From an uncultured Planctomycetota bacterium (GTDB taxonomy: Bacteria; Planctomycetota; Planctomycetia; Pirellulales; Thermoguttaceae): DNA of 64,000 nucleotides. Of this stretch, positions 62,177 through 64,000 are shown piece by piece. The notes beneath the pieces are model-generated. The model did no database searches. It was not told the DNA's origin and worked only from the letters and a program-made list of their open reading frames with translations. Both the position numbers and the translations under genes were made by a program. The stretch spans positions 24,689 to 88,688 of the forward strand of contig CADBQY010000114.1 of assembly GCA_902796885.1 (NCBI GenBank). Direction: 5' to 3'. Numbering within the stretch: position 1 is the first letter of the stretch; each line of letters opens with the position of its first letter.

Positions 62177-63967
62177 TCACTCTTCGGGCGAAAGCTTGAA
62201 GAGCGGACCGGAGTCGTCGCCCATCCCGCCCTTGAGGGTATCGGGATTGACGGTGCCGGCCGCGTCCGAAGCTTTTTCGGCGGCTTCGGCGGCTTCGGCC
62301 TGAGCTGCTTCTTCTTCGGTCCAGCTGGCGCGTTTGCGCGAAAGACCGATTTTGCGGTCCTGGCGGTCGACGCGGAGAACCTTGACTTCAATTTCGTCGC
62401 CGACGTTGACCACGTCTTCGGGATTTTCGATCTTATGATCGGAGAGTTCGGAAATGTGAAGAAGCCCTTCGAGATCGTCTTCGAGACTCACAAAAACGCC
62501 GAAGTTGGTGATCTTGGTCACGGTTCCCTTGACGAGCTGACCGGGCTGGTAGTCGTTCGGAATCCGGTTTTCCCACGGATCTTCGGTGAGCTGTTTCAGA
62601 CCGAGCGCGATCCGGCGGTTTTTCTTGTCGATCGACAGGAGCTTGCATTTGATCGTCTGCCCCTTCGTGACGACTTCGTTCGGATGGGTAATCTTGCGGA
62701 CCCAGCTCATGTCGCTGACATGGAGAAGACCGTCGATCCCCTCTTCGATTTCGACGAACGCGCCGTAGTTGGTCAGATTGCGGACGACGCCGGTGATCTC
62801 GGAACCTTCGGGGTATTTCTCTTCGATCGTTTCCCACGGATTGGACTGGGTCTGTTTGATCCCGAGCGAGATCTCCTGCTTTTCTTTGTTGATGCCGAGA
62901 ACGACGACTTCGATCTCGTCGCCGACGCTGAGGATTTCGTTCGGATGGTTGATCCGCTTGGTCCAGGACATTTCGCTGATGTGCACCAGACCTTCGATCC
63001 CCTCTTCAAGCTTGATGAAGACGCCGTAACCCATGACGTTGACGACCGTCCCCTTGACCTTCGAACCGATCGGGTATTTTTCTTCAACGGAATCCCACGG
63101 ACTGGCCGAGAGCTGCTTGAGACCGAGCGAGATCTTCTCTTTTTCGTAATCGATGTGGAGAATCTTGACTTCAATCTCGTCGTTGATTTTGACGATCTCT
63201 TTCGGATCGGTGATACGGCCCCAGCTCATATCGGTGATATGGAGCAGACCGTCGATCCCGCCCAAGTCGATGAAGGCGCCGAAATCGGCGATATTCTTGA
63301 TGACCCCCTTGCGGACCTGACCTTCCTGAAGTTCGTGGAGCAGGGCGTTTTTCTTTTCTTCCCGCTCGGCCTCGATGAGCTTGCGGCGGCTGACGACGAT
63401 GTTGCGGCGCGCTTCGTCGATCTTGAGGATGAGGCACTCGATCGTCTTGCCGAGGAATTCGCCGATGTCGGCGCTGCGGCGGATATCGACCTGGCTGGCC
63501 GGGAGAAAGACGTTGACGCCGATATCGACCAGAAGACCGCCTTTGATCTTTTTGGTCACCACGCCTTCGACCTTATCGCCTTCCTTGACCTTGTCCATCA
63601 TCGCCATCCAAGCTTCGATCTTCGCGGCCTTCCGCTTGCTGAGCGCGACCATCCCGCTGGGCATCGCCTCGGCGGAATCGTCAAGTTCTTCGACAAGGAC
63701 TTTCACCGTCTGACCCGGCTGGGGCTGTTCTTCGTCTTCTTCCCATTCGGAGATCGGGATCTGGCCTTCGCTTTTGTAGCCGATGTCGACGATCACGAAC
63801 TCTTTCTCAATCCGAACGATCTTACCGGTAATGATGTCGTTGGGCGAGAAGTCGTTCCCGACGACAATCTGGCCGTCGATTTCGCTATCGCCAAGCGCCT
63901 TCGCCAGTTCGAGTTCCCAATTTTCCTCGTTCGCGTCAAGACTGTGAATCAGGTTACGATTTACCAC
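62177..63967 (-). CDS. rpsA: 30S ribosomal protein bS1
   Basis: 596 residues from a GTG start at 63967, with CAGGA upstream. Six S1/OB domains are visible: EFVIVDIGYKSEGQIPISEW, GLLVDIGVNVFLPASQVDI, GAFIDLGGIDGLLHITDMSW, GVFIKLEEGIEGLVHISEMS, GAFVEIEEGIDGLLHVSDMS and GVFVSLEDDLEGLLHISELS. The first two are the ribosome-binding type, the last four the RNA-binding type, with the conserved PW...EKYP linkers between them. The C-terminal tail is Ala/Glu-rich. bS1 captures mRNA at initiation, which fits a genome where several genes lack clear Shine-Dalgarno sites. The promoter is outside the window. Confidence 0.96.
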   Translation of the reverse strand: MVNRNLIHSLDANEENWELELAKALGDSEIDGQIVVGNDFSPNDIITGKIVRIEKEFVIVDIGYKSEGQIPISEWEEDEEQPQPGQTVKVLVEELDDSAEAMPSGMVALSKRKAAKIEAWMAMMDKVKEGDKVEGVVTKKIKGGLLVDIGVNVFLPASQVDIRRSADIGEFLGKTIECLILKIDEARRNIVVSRRKLIEAEREEKKNALLHELQEGQVRKGVIKNIADFGAFIDLGGIDGLLHITDMSWGRITDPKEIVKINDEIEVKILHIDYEKEKISLGLKQLSASPWDSVEEKYPIGSKVKGTVVNVMGYGVFIKLEEGIEGLVHISEMSWTKRINHPNEILSVGDEIEVVVLGINKEKQEISLGIKQTQSNPWETIEEKYPEGSEITGVVRNLTNYGAFVEIEEGIDGLLHVSDMSWVRKITHPNEVVTKGQTIKCKLLSIDKKNRRIALGLKQLTEDPWENRIPNDYQPGQLVKGTVTKITNFGVFVSLEDDLEGLLHISELSDHKIENPEDVVNVGDEIEVKVLRVDRQDRKIGLSRKRASWTEEEAAQAEAAEAAEKASDAAGTVNPDTLKGGMGDDSGPLFKLSPEE

Positions 63968-64000
63968 AATAAAATTCCTGGGGGGTTACTGTTTCTTTAC

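Overview
The window looks like a chromosome segment of an uncultured member of the Planctomycetota, probably a Pirellulales/Thermoguttaceae-like lineage. The strongest sign is a large secreted protein at 32.1 kb with the planctomycete N-terminal signature FENLEERLMMAV and type I dockerin-like calcium repeats. Supporting signs are dispersed cell-wall genes (mraZ lies 36 kb from rsmH), many planctomycete-style secreted hypothetical proteins, and scattered housekeeping genes in mixed orientation. Base composition is GC-rich except for one island. The taxonomic call is an inference from these features; no 16S gene is present.

Layout. 0-2.2 kb: a cut-off GH106-like glycosidase and a secreted unknown on the minus strand. 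2.5-24.5 kb: a long run of plus-strand genes: rsmH, a huge acidic LysM membrane protein, a BRCT-MerR-TPR regulator, purL-purQ-metG, a peptidase-dead prepilin-peptidase-like protein overlapping priA, an AMMECR1-Memo fusion, a zinc-uptake-like ABC locus (ATPase, FtsX-type permease with a His-rich loop, DUF3299-like protein), a RicT/PSP1 protein and tyrS. A 27-bp perfect inverted repeat closes this block. 24.6-30.9 kb: minus-strand glmM-like, rpiB, secreted TPR protein and CE15-type esterase, plus a von Willebrand A membrane protein facing def.

31.6-37.5 kb is an accessory island next to tRNA-Pro. Its centre is a three-gene cassette of lower GC (dockerin/FnIII surface protein, fibre-like protein, small unknown). 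The cassette's promoter carries an 11-G homopolymer between well-formed -35 and -10 boxes, the arrangement used for phase variation in porA of Neisseria. The island continues with a sugar O-acetyltransferase, a cyclophilin-like lipoprotein and the decayed C-terminal end of an AlbA_2-type regulator.

37.6-64 kb is again core: glgC, mraZ, tRNA-Asp, an RNase Z-like hydrolase, the ffh-rpsP-trmD-rplS block (without rimM), a secreted TPR protein, glyA, a membrane unknown, infA, an M24 peptidase coupled to a polytopic membrane protein, tkt-apgM (carbon metabolism), a heavy-metal P-type ATPase with its own promoter and palindrome, argH, a UvrC-like protein lacking the HhH tail, and rpsA. No CRISPR array, insertion sequence, integrase or rRNA gene was found.
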